NCBI RefSeq assembly: GCF_000203915.1
Contig: NC_008391.1
Span: forward strand, 1,116,001 to 1,180,000
DNA: 64,000 nucleotides
Origin: Burkholderia ambifaria AMMD
GTDB lineage: Bacteria > Pseudomonadota > Gammaproteobacteria > Burkholderiales > Burkholderiaceae
Direction: 5' to 3'
In this document: one piece after another, positions 19,718 to 29,331 of the stretch
Position numbering within the stretch: the stretch's first letter is position 1
How the letters are laid out: every line of letters starts with the position of its first letter
Program-made: the position numbers and the translations under genes
The notes under the pieces: generated by a model
Databases searched by the model: none
What the model saw: only the letters and a program-made list of their open reading frames with translations
What the model was told of the DNA's origin: nothing

Positions 19718-20116
19718 ATGGATTGCAAATACCTGTACATCGACAACATAAAAATCAACTTCGTGCGCCGCACGATCGAAATCGACAACAAAATCGTCGA
19801 CGTCACCCCGCGCGAATTCGATGTCGTCGAATTCCTGCTCGACAATATGAACAAGATCGTGCCGCGGCAGGCGATCCAGGAGGCGGTCTGGGGCCGCGAG
19901 CTCGGCGTGTCGTCGCGCACGCTCGACACCCATATCTCGCGCATCCGTTCGAAGCTGCAGCTCGATCACGACAAGAACCTGCGGATCATCCCGATCTATG
20001 CGGTCGGCTATCGGCTGGTGCTGTTCGGCGCGGCCATGACGCACGTCGAGCGCCACGACGCGGCGCCGATCCTGCGCGCCGCGCCGCAGTCGGCGCTGGC
20101 CGCCGACTACGCGTAA
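19718..20116 (+). CDS. OmpR/PhoB-type DNA-binding domain protein without receiver
   Basis: 132 residues from ATG 19718 (MDCKYLYIDNIKINFVRRTI). The protein is essentially one Trans_reg_C winged helix: DVTPREFDVVEFLLDNMN, then VSSRTLDTHISRIRSKLQLD and LRIIPIYAVGYRLVLFG, plus a ~25-residue tail. No phosphorylatable domain or membrane segment is present. It stands 388 bp upstream of sctQ on the same strand, so it is a candidate local activator of the secretion genes, analogous to HilA/ToxR-type winged helices. That role is inference. Confidence 0.85.
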   Translation: MDCKYLYIDNIKINFVRRTIEIDNKIVDVTPREFDVVEFLLDNMNKIVPRQAIQEAVWGRELGVSSRTLDTHISRIRSKLQLDHDKNLRIIPIYAVGYRLVLFGAAMTHVERHDAAPILRAAPQSALAADYA

Positions 20117-20504
20117 CACGTAGCGGCTTACCCGCGCGCCGCCATCGCGCGGCGCGCCGGCAAGGTTTCCCTTCCTCGCGCGCCGCACGTGCAGCATGCA
20201 GCGCCTCGCGGCCCGGCACGCGCGCCTCCTCGCCGTAAAACGAAACAACACGACCGCCGCCTCCGGGGCGGCGGCCGCATTTGCGCGGGCGACGCCACCG
20301 GCCACTCGGCCACTCGGCCGCGCCACCGCGCAACAGCCTTCGTAGCTCACCGCCGCCCCCACGCCCACCGCACACCTACGACTACGGATTCCGGCACGGC
20401 ACGCGCCCGGCGCCGTCCCTACAATCGACGCAGCAGCCGCGCGCCCCGGCGCCGCCGGCCACAACAACCTGTCGAACCAACGCCGAATCCGCCCTGATCC
20501 CGCC
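20117..20504. other. 388-bp gap upstream of sctQ
   Basis: No gene is seen. A GC-rich hairpin (about 20253-20276, CCGCCGCC with GGGCGGCGG) may end the upstream regulator transcript, although no T run follows. The sctQ promoter should lie in 20280-20500, but no clear -35/-10 pair is visible. Confidence 0.4.
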
Positions 20505-21650
20505 GTGCCTGCGCTGTCCCTGACGAATGCCGACGCCGGCGACGCCGCGAACCGGGCTCCGCCCGCCGCCGCCACCCCGGCCGCCGCCGCGGTCGCGCTC
20601 GACGCGTCGCCCTATCTGCCGCGCCTGTCCGCCGCCGCCGCGCGCGGGCTGTCGCACGCATACGGCGCGACGGCCGCGGCTCCGGTCACGCTCGGCGAAC
20701 ACGCGTACGAGGTGCGCTGGCGCGTCGATGCCGAACCGGTCGCCGACGCCCATGCGTACCGCTTCGTCATCGGCCCGGCCGCCGGCACGCTGTGGATCGA
20801 TCCGCTCGCCGAAAACGAGTGGCTCGGCGACGCGGCCGACCCGGCCGTGCCGGCCGTGATCCGCGCGGCGCTGCTCGCCGATCTCGCCGCGCCGCTCGCC
20901 GCCGCGCTGCAGGCCGCGACGCGGCAGCGCGTGGAATTGCTGCCGCCGCCCGCGAGCGTGCCCGCGTGGCGCACCGCGCCGGCCGCGCTGCGCTTCGAGC
21001 TGCGTCGCGCCGACGGCGCGTGGCGCTGCCATGGCGCGCTGCTGTTCGATGCGCCGGACGCGCTCGCGGTGTTCTTCGCGACGCCGGTGGCCACGCGAGC
21101 CGATACGCGCGCCGCGTATGCGGGCCTGCCGGTGCCGCTGGTATTCGAGATCGGCCGGACCGAGCTGACGATGGCCGAGCTGGCCGACGTCGTCGGCGGC
21201 GACATCATCGCGATCGAGCACTGGCGCGCGCACGAGCAGAACCTGCTGTGCGTTGCACGGGTGCCGGCCGCGCCGGCGTGGGAAATCACCGGACGGCCGT
21301 CGGGCAACCGGCTGACCGTCGAACGAATCAGGGAGATGCCTTTGGAACCGACCCGCACCGATACCCCGTCCGCGACCACGCACGACGCGTCGGCCGACGA
21401 TGCGCCGCGCTCGCTCGACAGCCTCGCGGTCGACCTGCGTTTCGAGTTGCCGCCCACGTCGATCCCGCTCGGCGAGCTCGGCACGCTGCAGCCCGGCGCG
21501 GTGATCGAACTGCAGCAAGGGATCAACCAGAGCGTGATCCATCTCGTCGCGAACGGGATGCTGATCGGCACCGGCCAGCTGATCGCGGTCGGCCAGAAGC
21601 TCGGCGTGCGCGTCGTCACGCTGACGCAGCCCGCGCCGCGCGAGCGCTGA
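20505..21650 (+). CDS. sctQ: Type III secretion cytoplasmic ring (C-ring) protein SctQ
   Basis: 381 residues from a GTG at 20505. The C-terminal ~70 residues form the SpoA domain (TSIPLGELGTLQPGAVIELQ through GQLIAVGQKLGVRVVTL); the longer, divergent N-terminal part is typical of SctQ proteins. SctQ builds the cytoplasmic sorting platform with SctK, SctL and SctN. Its stop lies 3 bp before the sctR start, so the two are co-transcribed. An internal Shine-Dalgarno sequence may yield a short SctQ-C product. Confidence 0.88.
   Translation: MPALSLTNADAGDAANRAPPAAATPAAAAVALDASPYLPRLSAAAARGLSHAYGATAAAPVTLGEHAYEVRWRVDAEPVADAHAYRFVIGPAAGTLWIDPLAENEWLGDAADPAVPAVIRAALLADLAAPLAAALQAATRQRVELLPPPASVPAWRTAPAALRFELRRADGAWRCHGALLFDAPDALAVFFATPVATRADTRAAYAGLPVPLVFEIGRTELTMAELADVVGGDIIAIEHWRAHEQNLLCVARVPAAPAWEITGRPSGNRLTVERIREMPLEPTRTDTPSATTHDASADDAPRSLDSLAVDLRFELPPTSIPLGELGTLQPGAVIELQQGINQSVIHLVANGMLIGTGQLIAVGQKLGVRVVTLTQPAPRER
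21330..21344 (+). promoter_or_regulatory. Internal ribosome-binding site and TTG start within sctQ
   Basis: The sequence AGGGAG (21330-21335) lies six bases before an in-frame TTG at 21342-21344. Initiation there would give a 102-residue protein containing just the SpoA domain. Several SctQ genes (SpaO, SsaQ, YscQ) are known to make such a C-terminal product by internal initiation. An ATG at 21336 directly abuts the purine tract and is less well placed. Confidence 0.5.
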
Positions 21651-21653
21651 ACG

Positions 21654-22328
21654 ATGGGCAACCTGCCGAATCCGGTCGCGCTGATCGCGGTGATCGCCGC
21701 GCTCGGCATCGCGCCGTTCGCGGCGCTGATGGTGACGAGCTATACGAAGCTCGTGGTCGTGCTCGGCCTGCTGCGCTCCGCGCTCGGCATCCAGCAGGTG
21801 CCGCCGAACCTCGTACTGAACGGCATCGCGCTGATCCTGTCGCTGTTCATCATGGCGCCGGTCGGGATGTCGATCCGCGACGCGCTGCAGTCGCGCCACT
21901 TCGATGCATCGGGGCAACTGTCGACTTCCGATATCGGCGTACTCGCCGATGCCGCGCTGCCGCCGATCAAGGATTTCCTGGTGTCGCATACGCGGCAGCG
22001 CGACCGCGAATTCTTCGTGCGCACCGCGACGTCGGTCTGGCCGAAGAATCGCGCGGACGGCATCAAGGACGACGACCTGCTCGTGCTGGTGCCGAGCTTC
22101 ACGCTCGCCGAGCTGACCAAGGCGTTCCAGATCGGCTTCGTGATCTATATCGTGTTCATCGTCGTCGACCTGCTGGTCGCGAACATCCTGCTCGCGCTCG
22201 GGATGCAGATGATCTCGCCGACGACGATCTCGGTGCCGTTCAAGCTGCTGCTGTTCGTCGCGCTCGACGGCTGGTCGCTGCTCGTGCACGGGCTCGTGCT
22301 GTCGTACCGCGTGGCGGGGGCGGGATGA
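21654..22328 (+). CDS. sctR: Type III secretion export gate protein SctR
   Basis: 224 residues with four hydrophobic segments and the FliP/SctR family signatures VTSYTKLVVVLGLLRSALG and FTLAELTKAFQIGFVIYIVF. SctR forms the core of the SctRST export gate in the inner membrane. Its stop overlaps the next gene's start (ATGA at 22325-22328). It is separated by more than 13 kb and on the opposite strand from its partner sctS, an unusual split. Confidence 0.95.
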   Translation: MGNLPNPVALIAVIAALGIAPFAALMVTSYTKLVVVLGLLRSALGIQQVPPNLVLNGIALILSLFIMAPVGMSIRDALQSRHFDASGQLSTSDIGVLADAALPPIKDFLVSHTRQRDREFFVRTATSVWPKNRADGIKDDDLLVLVPSFTLAELTKAFQIGFVIYIVFIVVDLLVANILLALGMQMISPTTISVPFKLLLFVALDGWSLLVHGLVLSYRVAGAG

Positions 22329-23128
22329 ACGCGCGCGGCCCGCGCTCCGCCGTTGCGAGCCTGTGTGCGCTGGTCACGACGCTCGCACTAGCGCTCGCAT
22401 GGGCGGGCCTGCTGCCGCGCAGCGCGCACGCGGCCGGCAACGCCGCGGGCTTCGCGCAGCTCGCGCGCGCCTGCGCGCCGAATATCGACCCCGACACGCT
22501 CGCCGCGCTGGTGCACACCGAATCCGGTTTCAATCCGTATGCGATCGGCGTGGTCGGCGGCCATCTGGCGCGCCAGCCCGCGTCGCTCGACGAAGCGCGC
22601 GCGACCGTGAGCGAGCTGGCCGCGCGCGGCTTCAGCTACAGCGTCGGCCTCGCGCAGGTGAACGAGCGCAATTTCGCGAAATACGGCCTCGACGATACGA
22701 CGATGTTCGAGCCGTGCCGCAACCTGCGGGCGGGCGGCGCAATCCTGACCGAATGCTTCGCGCGTTCGTCGAACACCGGCCGCCCCGCGCAGGCCGCGCT
22801 GCGCGCGGCGCTGTCGTGCTACTACAGCGGCAACTTCACGACCGGTTTCTCGAGCGGCTATGTGAGCCGGGTCGTCGCAAGTGCGCAGCGCAACGCACGC
22901 GAAGGCGGCGTCGAGCCGATTCCGGTGGTGCGCGACGTGCCGCCGCCGGCGCGGCAGCGACGCATGGATGCAGCCGCCACCACGCCGCCCGAACATGCGC
23001 GCCGGCTCGCGTCGCCCGCGGCATCGGCCGACGCGCCGTCGTGCCACGCGCGCCCGGTCGTGATGATGTGTCGTGGGTTGTCGGCAAGCCAGGCGAAGCG
23101 GCTGTGCGTGCGGTGTCTCGATCAGTGA
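22325..23128 (+). CDS. Secretion-associated lytic transglycosylase
   Basis: 267 residues from ATG 22325, overlapping the sctR stop. A signal peptide (about 1-38, ending RSAHAAG) precedes an SLT fold with the catalytic glutamate in LAALVHTESGFNPYAIGVVG and the second motif YSVGLAQVNERNF. Such enzymes (IpgF, EtgA, VirB1 type) open peptidoglycan for the secretion apparatus. The C-terminal ~80 residues are low-complexity with several cysteines. Coupling to sctR supports a role in injectisome assembly. Confidence 0.9.
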   Translation: MNARGPRSAVASLCALVTTLALALAWAGLLPRSAHAAGNAAGFAQLARACAPNIDPDTLAALVHTESGFNPYAIGVVGGHLARQPASLDEARATVSELAARGFSYSVGLAQVNERNFAKYGLDDTTMFEPCRNLRAGGAILTECFARSSNTGRPAQAALRAALSCYYSGNFTTGFSSGYVSRVVASAQRNAREGGVEPIPVVRDVPPPARQRRMDAAATTPPEHARRLASPAASADAPSCHARPVVMMCRGLSASQAKRLCVRCLDQ

Positions 23129-23200
23129 GCGGCGACACAACACAGGCGTGACCCCGGCGTGACGCGCAGGACATGACGCGGCACGCCGCGTCATCGCGCA

Positions 23201-25168
23201 TCACGCGGCGCGCTGGGCCTCCAGCCACGCCTGAAACATCAGCACCGTCCACAGCTGGTGCTGCCAGTTCATCCGGCCCGACTGATGCTGCCGCCACAGC
23301 CGCTCGACCGCCTGCGCATCGAAGAAGCCCTCGTCGCGCAGCCGCGACGGCTGCAGCAGCGCGTCGGCCCAGTCGCGCAATGCGCCGCGCAGCCAGTGAT
23401 CGACGGGCGCGCAGAAGCCCTGCTTCGGCCGGTCGATCAGCGACGACGGCACGTACTGGTCCAGCAGCCGGCGCAGCAGCGCCTTCGACTGCCCTTCCGG
23501 CAAACGCACCGACGCGGGCACGCGCCACGCGAATTCGACGACGTGATGATCGAGGAACGGCATGCGCGTCTCGAGGCTTACGGCCATCGCCGCGCGGTCG
23601 ACCTTCGCGAGAATGTCGGTCGGCAGGTACGTAAGCGTGTCGATCGCCATCGCCTGCTCGGCGAAGCTCAGGTGCGCAGGCCAGGCGGACACGGTATCGA
23701 GCGGCGTCGGCGGCTCCTTCCCGGCGAGCGCGATGCGCTCCGGATGATGCACCGACGACATCAGCAGCCGGTACAACCCGATCCGGCTCTCGGCCGTCAT
23801 CACATGGCCGAGCTTGTGCAGCCGGTCGCCGATGCGGGACGCCGATTCGCGCGCTTCCACGCCGCTCCACGCGCCCTGCGCGACCGCCGCGAGCTGGTCC
23901 GCATGATCGGGGCGCAGCGCGTGCAGCGCGGCGGCGATCCGCGCGCGCACGGCCGCCGGCACGCGATGCAGCTTGCGCCACAGGCGCGGCGTCAGGAAAT
24001 AGCGCGTATAGCCGCCGAACAGCTCGTCGCCGCCGTCACCGGACAGGCTCACCTTCACGTGCCGGCGCGTCAGCTCCGACACGAGGAAGGTCGGGATCTG
24101 CGACGCATCGGCGAACGGCTCGTCGTAGATTGTCGGCAGTTTCGGCACGACGCCGAGCGCATGGTCGGCCGTCACGTAGAGTTCGGTATGCCGCGTGCCG
24201 AGATGGCGCGCGACCGCCTTCGCATAGCCGGCCTCGTCGTAGCCGGCCTCGTGAAAGCCGATCGTGAACGTGTCGACGGGGTTCGTCGACTGCGCCTGCA
24301 TCAGCGCGACGATCGCCGACGAATCGATGCCGCCGGACAGGAACGCGCCGAGCGGCACGTCGGCTTCCATCTGCCGCGCGACGGCCTGCCGCAGGATCGC
24401 GTCGAGCTGCCCGACGGCCTCGTCGGCGTTGCCCTCGAACGGCCGCTCGCGGCCCGCCTCGATCGCCTGCTCGAGCGTCCAGTACGCGCGCACGGGCGGC
24501 GTGTCGCGCGCGTGCTCGAACTGGATGAAGGTGCCCGGCGGCAGCTTGCTGATGCCGCGATAGATCGTATGCGGCGCGGGTACGCTCGACTGGCGCAGGT
24601 ACAGGCACAGCGCGTCGCGATCGATCGTGCCGTCGAAGCCCGGATAGCCGCGCAGCGCCTTCAGCTCCGACGCGAACACCAGCGCGTCGCCGATCCGGCC
24701 GTAGTAGAGCGGCTTCTCGCCGATGCGGTCGCGCGCGAGCGTCAGCACCCGCGACGCGCGATTCCACAGCGCGAACGCGAACATGCCGGTCGCGCGCCGC
24801 AGCGTCGCCTCGACGCCCCACGCGACGATCGCCGCGATCAGCACCTCGCTGTCGGAGTGGCCGCGCCACGCCGGTGCACGACCCGCGCGCTCGAGCTCCG
24901 CGCGCAACTCGCGATGGTTGTAGATTTCGCCGTTGAAGACCATGACGTAGCGGCCGCACGCGGATGCCATCGGCTGCCGGCCATGGACCGACAGATCGAC
25001 GATCGCCAGCCGCCGGTGGCCGAGCGCGATACCGGCTTCCGGGTCGACCCAGAGGCCCTGCCCGTCCGGCCCGCGATGCGCGAGGCTCGTCGTCATTCGC
25101 GCGAGTGTGCCGCGCGCTGTCTCCTCATCGAAGGCGACGCTATTCAAAAAGCCGTCGATTCCGCACAT
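23201..25168 (-). CDS. asnB: Glutamine-dependent asparagine synthetase inside the secretion locus
   Basis: 655 residues. It begins MCGIDGFLN with the catalytic Cys2 of class II glutaminases, followed by LAHRGPDGQG and VMVFNGEIYNH. The C-terminal synthetase domain has the ATP pyrophosphatase loop (LGAFLSGGIDSSAIVALM) and SLSGDGGDELFGGYTRYF. It makes asparagine, or amidates another carboxylate. It lies downstream of sctU on the same strand with a 245-bp gap, so it may be expressed separately. It has no usual place in a T3SS and may modify a surface sugar or a small molecule. Confidence 0.92.
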   Translation of the reverse strand: MCGIDGFLNSVAFDEETARGTLARMTTSLAHRGPDGQGLWVDPEAGIALGHRRLAIVDLSVHGRQPMASACGRYVMVFNGEIYNHRELRAELERAGRAPAWRGHSDSEVLIAAIVAWGVEATLRRATGMFAFALWNRASRVLTLARDRIGEKPLYYGRIGDALVFASELKALRGYPGFDGTIDRDALCLYLRQSSVPAPHTIYRGISKLPPGTFIQFEHARDTPPVRAYWTLEQAIEAGRERPFEGNADEAVGQLDAILRQAVARQMEADVPLGAFLSGGIDSSAIVALMQAQSTNPVDTFTIGFHEAGYDEAGYAKAVARHLGTRHTELYVTADHALGVVPKLPTIYDEPFADASQIPTFLVSELTRRHVKVSLSGDGGDELFGGYTRYFLTPRLWRKLHRVPAAVRARIAAALHALRPDHADQLAAVAQGAWSGVEARESASRIGDRLHKLGHVMTAESRIGLYRLLMSSVHHPERIALAGKEPPTPLDTVSAWPAHLSFAEQAMAIDTLTYLPTDILAKVDRAAMAVSLETRMPFLDHHVVEFAWRVPASVRLPEGQSKALLRRLLDQYVPSSLIDRPKQGFCAPVDHWLRGALRDWADALLQPSRLRDEGFFDAQAVERLWRQHQSGRMNWQHQLWTVLMFQAWLEAQRAA

Positions 25169-25413
25169 TTGATTTGTCTACCCCTGTTGACCTGTCCCGT
25201 CAGCGGCGGCGCGACTTCGCGGCCCGCCGTCCCACTGACGGTCGAGCCATATTACGAAGAAATAAATCAGCAATAATTCATGGGTGAATGTCAGACGAAG
25301 CAGGAAAAAAAACGGCGTCAAGTGCGGCGCGCGTGGCTTGTTAGCTGAGAAGTAGGACCACATCGCAGCGAAAACGCGCAGGCCGGCGTTCCGGCCCCGA
25401 TACACGATCCGCG

Positions 25414-26445
25414 TCAGACAGCGCCCGTCGCCCACTTCAGCAACTGCGCGACCTCGCGGAAATGCTGCTGCTGGATCGTGCCCTTTTCAGGCGTGCTGTC
25501 GTATAGCGCATGCGCGAGGCCGGCGTTCGCGAGCGTCGGGCGCAACGCGTCGCGCGCGAGCCGCACGATCCGTTCGGCCGCCTCGCCCTCGCCGCGCGCA
25601 AGCACCCACGGCAGCGTGCCGATCCCGCCGTAGTAGAGCGCGACCGCGACGCTCGACGAATAGACGACCACCGACGCGAAGCCGATCCGGTCCTGCAGCG
25701 ACGAGAACTGCGCTTCGCGCGCGAGCTGCCTGCGCTTCGCCTCGATATGCGGGTCGCCTTCGTCTTCCTTGTGCTCGCGGCGCACTTCCTCGATCGACAT
25801 TTTCATTTTCTGATTGAATTCGTGCCGCTGGTGCACGATGTCGATCAGCGCCATCACGATATAGATCAGCGCGGCCCAACCGAACAGCAGCATCAGCAGC
25901 TTCACGATCAGCGCGAGAATCGACATCGGCCGCGTGAAGCCCGACTGCACCGACGGGTCGAGCGACTCGACGATCAGCCAGCCGAGCGTCGCGGCCAGCA
26001 GCACGGTCTTCAGCAGCATCTTCGCGAGGTTCACGAGGTTGCGCATCGACCACATGTTCTTCAGCCCCTCGGCCGGATTGAGCCGCGACAGCTGCGGCAC
26101 GAGCCGGCTCCATGCCATCACGCCGCCCACCTGCACGAAGCCCGCGAGCAGGCCGGCCAGCAATCCGGCCGCGACGATCTGCGCGGACAGCATGGCCCAG
26201 TCGCGCGCGGCGCCGTCGATCAGCGCCGCGAGCCGCGCGGACGGGTCCGCCGCGCCGGCCGCGTCGAACACGAGCCGGAACAGCGCCTGCAGCCGCGCGA
26301 ACAGCGTGCCGAGCCCCACGGCGAGCGCGACGCACACGCCGACGAAGAATGCCGACGAGATCGTCTCCGCGCTCTTCGGCACATCGCCTTTCTGGCGCGC
26401 GTCGCGCAGGCGTTTCGCGGTCGGCTTCTGGTCTTTTTCGGCCAT
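25414..26445 (-). CDS. sctU: Type III secretion export apparatus protein SctU without the NPTH motif
   Basis: 343 residues. It begins EKDQKPTAKRLRDARQKGDV, has four membrane segments, and has the conserved linker MSIEEVRREHKEDEGDPHIE. In FlhB/SctU proteins the cytoplasmic domain cleaves itself in NPTH after a hydrophobic VVV strand. Here that position reads SVVVYSSSVAVALYY (codons at 25651-25662), with no Asn, Pro, Thr or His. The rest of the C-terminal domain aligns with family members, so this is not a frameshift. Self-cleavage, needed for substrate switching in studied systems, is therefore predicted to be absent. Confidence 0.93.
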   Translation of the reverse strand: MAEKDQKPTAKRLRDARQKGDVPKSAETISSAFFVGVCVALAVGLGTLFARLQALFRLVFDAAGAADPSARLAALIDGAARDWAMLSAQIVAAGLLAGLLAGFVQVGGVMAWSRLVPQLSRLNPAEGLKNMWSMRNLVNLAKMLLKTVLLAATLGWLIVESLDPSVQSGFTRPMSILALIVKLLMLLFGWAALIYIVMALIDIVHQRHEFNQKMKMSIEEVRREHKEDEGDPHIEAKRRQLAREAQFSSLQDRIGFASVVVYSSSVAVALYYGGIGTLPWVLARGEGEAAERIVRLARDALRPTLANAGLAHALYDSTPEKGTIQQQHFREVAQLLKWATGAV

Positions 26446-26469
26446 GATCGCTCCGGCTCCGGCGGCCCG

Positions 26470-27279
26470 TCACGCGCCGCCGTGCGCGGCGAACAGCGCA
26501 CGCAGCAGCGCCATCAACCCGCTGTCGGGGCTCAGCAGCGCATGCAGCGACGCGTACACCACCGGCAGGAACAGCACCATCATCAGCACCGCGAGCGCGC
26601 TCTTCACCGGCTGCGCGAACACGAAGATGTTCAGCTGCGGCACCGCGCGGCCGACGAGGCCGATGCCGAGCTCGACGAGCACCAGCACGATGATCACCGG
26701 CGCGGCGAGCTTCACCATCCATTCGAAGATCGTGTCGGTCTGCCGCACGACGAAGGTCTCGAGCATCGACGAGAAGTCCGGGCCGAGCGAGCCGATCGGC
26801 CACCACGCATACGACTGCGCGAACAGCTGCACGAGCACCTGCAGGCCGCCCGCTGTCACGAACAGCGCGATCGCGACGAAATTGAGGAATCCCGACGTTG
26901 GGCCGCCTTCGTGGCCACCCATCGGATCGAAGAACGCGGCGCTGCCGCTGCCGGTCTGGAAATCGATCAGGTAGCCGACGCCCTGGATCGCGAACAGCAC
27001 CGCGCTGAACGCGCCCGCGAGCAGCATGCCGACCACCGCCTCCTTCGCGACGAGCAGGCACCACATCAGGAACGGCAGCGCGGCGACCTGCGCCGGGTCG
27101 ATCACCGGCGCGACGAACGCGGCAATCACGACCGCGATCCCGTTGCGCACGAGGCCCGTGATGATCTGCTCGTTGAACACCGGCACGACGAACATGATCG
27201 GCAGCAGCCGCGGCATCACGTAGAGCAGCGGGCGCAGCGTGCCGGCGATGTCGTTGAAGTTCGCCGCGTGGTCTAGCAT
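26470..27279 (-). CDS. sctT: Type III secretion export gate protein SctT
   Basis: 269 residues from ATG 27279 ([19 protein letters not shown]). FliR/SctT-family signatures are FVVPVFNEQIITGLVRNGIA and AGAFSAVLFAIQGVGYLIDF. There are about six membrane segments. The start overlaps the sctO stop by 7 bp. SctT completes the export gate with SctR and SctS. A longer open frame to 27462 reads through sctO in another frame and is excluded. Confidence 0.94.
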   Translation of the reverse strand: MLDHAANFNDIAGTLRPLLYVMPRLLPIMFVVPVFNEQIITGLVRNGIAVVIAAFVAPVIDPAQVAALPFLMWCLLVAKEAVVGMLLAGAFSAVLFAIQGVGYLIDFQTGSGSAAFFDPMGGHEGGPTSGFLNFVAIALFVTAGGLQVLVQLFAQSYAWWPIGSLGPDFSSMLETFVVRQTDTIFEWMVKLAAPVIIVLVLVELGIGLVGRAVPQLNIFVFAQPVKSALAVLMMVLFLPVVYASLHALLSPDSGLMALLRALFAAHGGA

Positions 27280-27953
27280 CGGCGCTCCGCGGCCGTGGGG
27301 GCGGTGTCGTCGATGGAGGCGGCCGAATCGACCGAATCGACCGAATCGACCGCGTCGGCTGCGTCTGCATCCGCATCCGCCGGTCGCGACCTCATCTGCG
27401 CATCGAACGCGGCGGCCATGTCCGGCTGCCCCGCCGCGTGGCTCTCCGCGTCGCCCGCCCACACGCCGGCCGTCGCGAAACGCCGCACCGCGTGCGCATC
27501 CGCGACTTCGTCGGCGTCGCGCTCGACCCGCGCCGCGCGCGCCTGCAGCGCCTTCTCGCCGGCCTTGTCGAGCTTGTCCTCGGCGGCCTTCGCCTTGCGC
27601 GCGGCGCGCTGCAGGTCGGCGAGCGTCGCCTCGTGATCGCGATGCACGTGGGTGGCCTCGCTGACCGACGCGTTCGCGACGCCGATATGACGGTCGAACG
27701 TGCGCGTATCGGCCGCCGCGTTCTGCAGCGCGCGCGCCTCGCGCGCGTCGTCCGCAAGCCGGGTCTGGATCGCGGCCTTCGCGGCGACCTGCTGCGCGAG
27801 CTGCGCCTGCGCGGCGTCGAGCGCGCGACGGCTCTGCGCGGCGATGCCCTGCTGGCGCGCGGCCGCGACACGCGCGATCTGGCTGCGCATCTCGCGCACG
27901 CGCTTCAGGCGTGCGAGTGTCGCGAGCACGAGGCGGTCGTCGGCTTCAGACAT
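27273..27953 (-). CDS. sctO: Type III secretion ATPase stalk protein SctO
   Basis: 226 residues. The body (about 10-170) is a long charged helical coiled coil ([36 protein letters not shown]), as expected for SctO/YscO, the stalk linking the ATPase to SctV. The tail is acidic and repetitive ([16 protein letters not shown]), encoded by three GAATCGACC units. The gene overlaps both sctN and sctT. Identification rests on position plus coiled coil, because SctO sequences are poorly conserved. Confidence 0.8.
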   Translation of the reverse strand: MSEADDRLVLATLARLKRVREMRSQIARVAAARQQGIAAQSRRALDAAQAQLAQQVAAKAAIQTRLADDAREARALQNAAADTRTFDRHIGVANASVSEATHVHRDHEATLADLQRAARKAKAAEDKLDKAGEKALQARAARVERDADEVADAHAVRRFATAGVWAGDAESHAAGQPDMAAAFDAQMRSRPADADADAADAVDSVDSVDSAASIDDTAPTAAERRC

Positions 27954-29331
27954 GGTCGTTCGCGAGTTTCGTCAGCTTCGCGAGCAGCGCGTCGAAGCGC
28001 ACGTCCTCGTGCGAGCCCTGCGCGCAGAACGCACCGATCGCATCGCGCGCGCGCAGCGCGAGATCGCCGAGCCGGTCGCTGCCCTCGCGATACTCGCCGA
28101 TCTGCACGAGCAGCTCGATTTCCTGATACTTCGCGATCAGCTCGCGCACGCGCGCGGCCGACTGCTGATGTGCGCGGCTCGCGACGAGCGGCATCACGCG
28201 CGACAGGCTCGCGAGCACGTCGATCGCCGGATAGCGGTTCGCGAGCGCGATCTTGCGCGACAGCACGATATGGCCGTCGAGGATCGAGCGCACTTCCTCG
28301 GCAATCGGATCGGATTCCTCATCGCCTTCGACGAGCACCGTATACAGCGCGGTGATCGATCCCGTCGCGCCCTGCCCCGCGCGTTCGAGCAGGCGCGGCA
28401 GTACGGCAAATGTCGACGGCGGAAAGCTGCGCCGTGTCGGCGGCTCACCGCTCGCGAGTCCGACCTCGCGCTGCGCGCGGGCAAAGCGCGTGAGCGAGTC
28501 GACCAGGAGCAGCACGCGCTTGCCCGCATCGCGGAAATGCTCGGCGATCGCGGTCGCGACCAGCGCGGATTTCACGCGTTCCATCGCCGGACGATCGGAC
28601 GTCGACACGACGACGATCGAGCGCGCGCGCACCTCGGGCGACAGGCTGTGCTCGATGAACTCGCGCACTTCGCGGCCGCGTTCGCCGACCAGCGCGATCA
28701 CGTTCACGTCGGCCTGCGCGCCGCGCGCGATCATCCCGAGCAGCGTGCTCTTGCCGACACCCGACGGCGCGAAGATGCCGACGCGCTGGCCGATGCCGAG
28801 CGTCATCAGGCCGTCGATTACGCGCACGCCGGTCGGAAACGGCGTGTCGATCATCTTGCGCGCGAGCGGATTGGGCGGGTCCTGCTGCGTCGAGACCCAC
28901 GCGGCGCCCGTCACCGGCCCGCGATCGTCGAGCGGCCGGCCGAGCCCGTCGAGCACGCGGCCGAACAGCGCTTCGCCGACCGGGAATACATGCTCGCGCC
29001 CCGACGGCACGACGGTCGTCTCCGGCGACAGGCCGGCCACGTCGCCGAGCGGCGTGAGCAAGGTGGTCTGCCGCGAGAAGCCGACCACTTCGGCGAGCAG
29101 CGTCGGCTGGTTCGGCGTGCGCAGCTCGCAGATCTCCCCGAGCCGCGCGCGGATCCCGGTCGCGTTGAGGATCTGTCCGACCGCATGATTGACGCGGCCC
29201 TGCACCGACACCGGCGAGAAGAACGCGAGCCCCGCATCGAGGTCGCCGACGAGGCGGCCGCGATCGAACGGCGCGGCATCGTCGTCGCTGCCGTCACCGA
29301 ATGACTGCGGATCGTCGAGCGGCCCGTTCAT
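27946..29331 (-). CDS. sctN: Type III secretion ATPase SctN
   Basis: 461 residues from ATG 29331, overlapping the sctL stop (ATGA). FliI/SctN hallmarks are [14 protein letters not shown] (P-loop, about 188-200), [20 protein letters not shown] (Walker B) and [20 protein letters not shown]. The hexameric ATPase strips chaperones and unfolds substrates at the base of the injectisome. Its N-terminus has an acidic low-complexity stretch. The catalytic motifs are complete, so an active ATPase is expected. Confidence 0.96.
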   Translation of the reverse strand: MNGPLDDPQSFGDGSDDDAAPFDRGRLVGDLDAGLAFFSPVSVQGRVNHAVGQILNATGIRARLGEICELRTPNQPTLLAEVVGFSRQTTLLTPLGDVAGLSPETTVVPSGREHVFPVGEALFGRVLDGLGRPLDDRGPVTGAAWVSTQQDPPNPLARKMIDTPFPTGVRVIDGLMTLGIGQRVGIFAPSGVGKSTLLGMIARGAQADVNVIALVGERGREVREFIEHSLSPEVRARSIVVVSTSDRPAMERVKSALVATAIAEHFRDAGKRVLLLVDSLTRFARAQREVGLASGEPPTRRSFPPSTFAVLPRLLERAGQGATGSITALYTVLVEGDEESDPIAEEVRSILDGHIVLSRKIALANRYPAIDVLASLSRVMPLVASRAHQQSAARVRELIAKYQEIELLVQIGEYREGSDRLGDLALRARDAIGAFCAQGSHEDVRFDALLAKLTKLANDHV

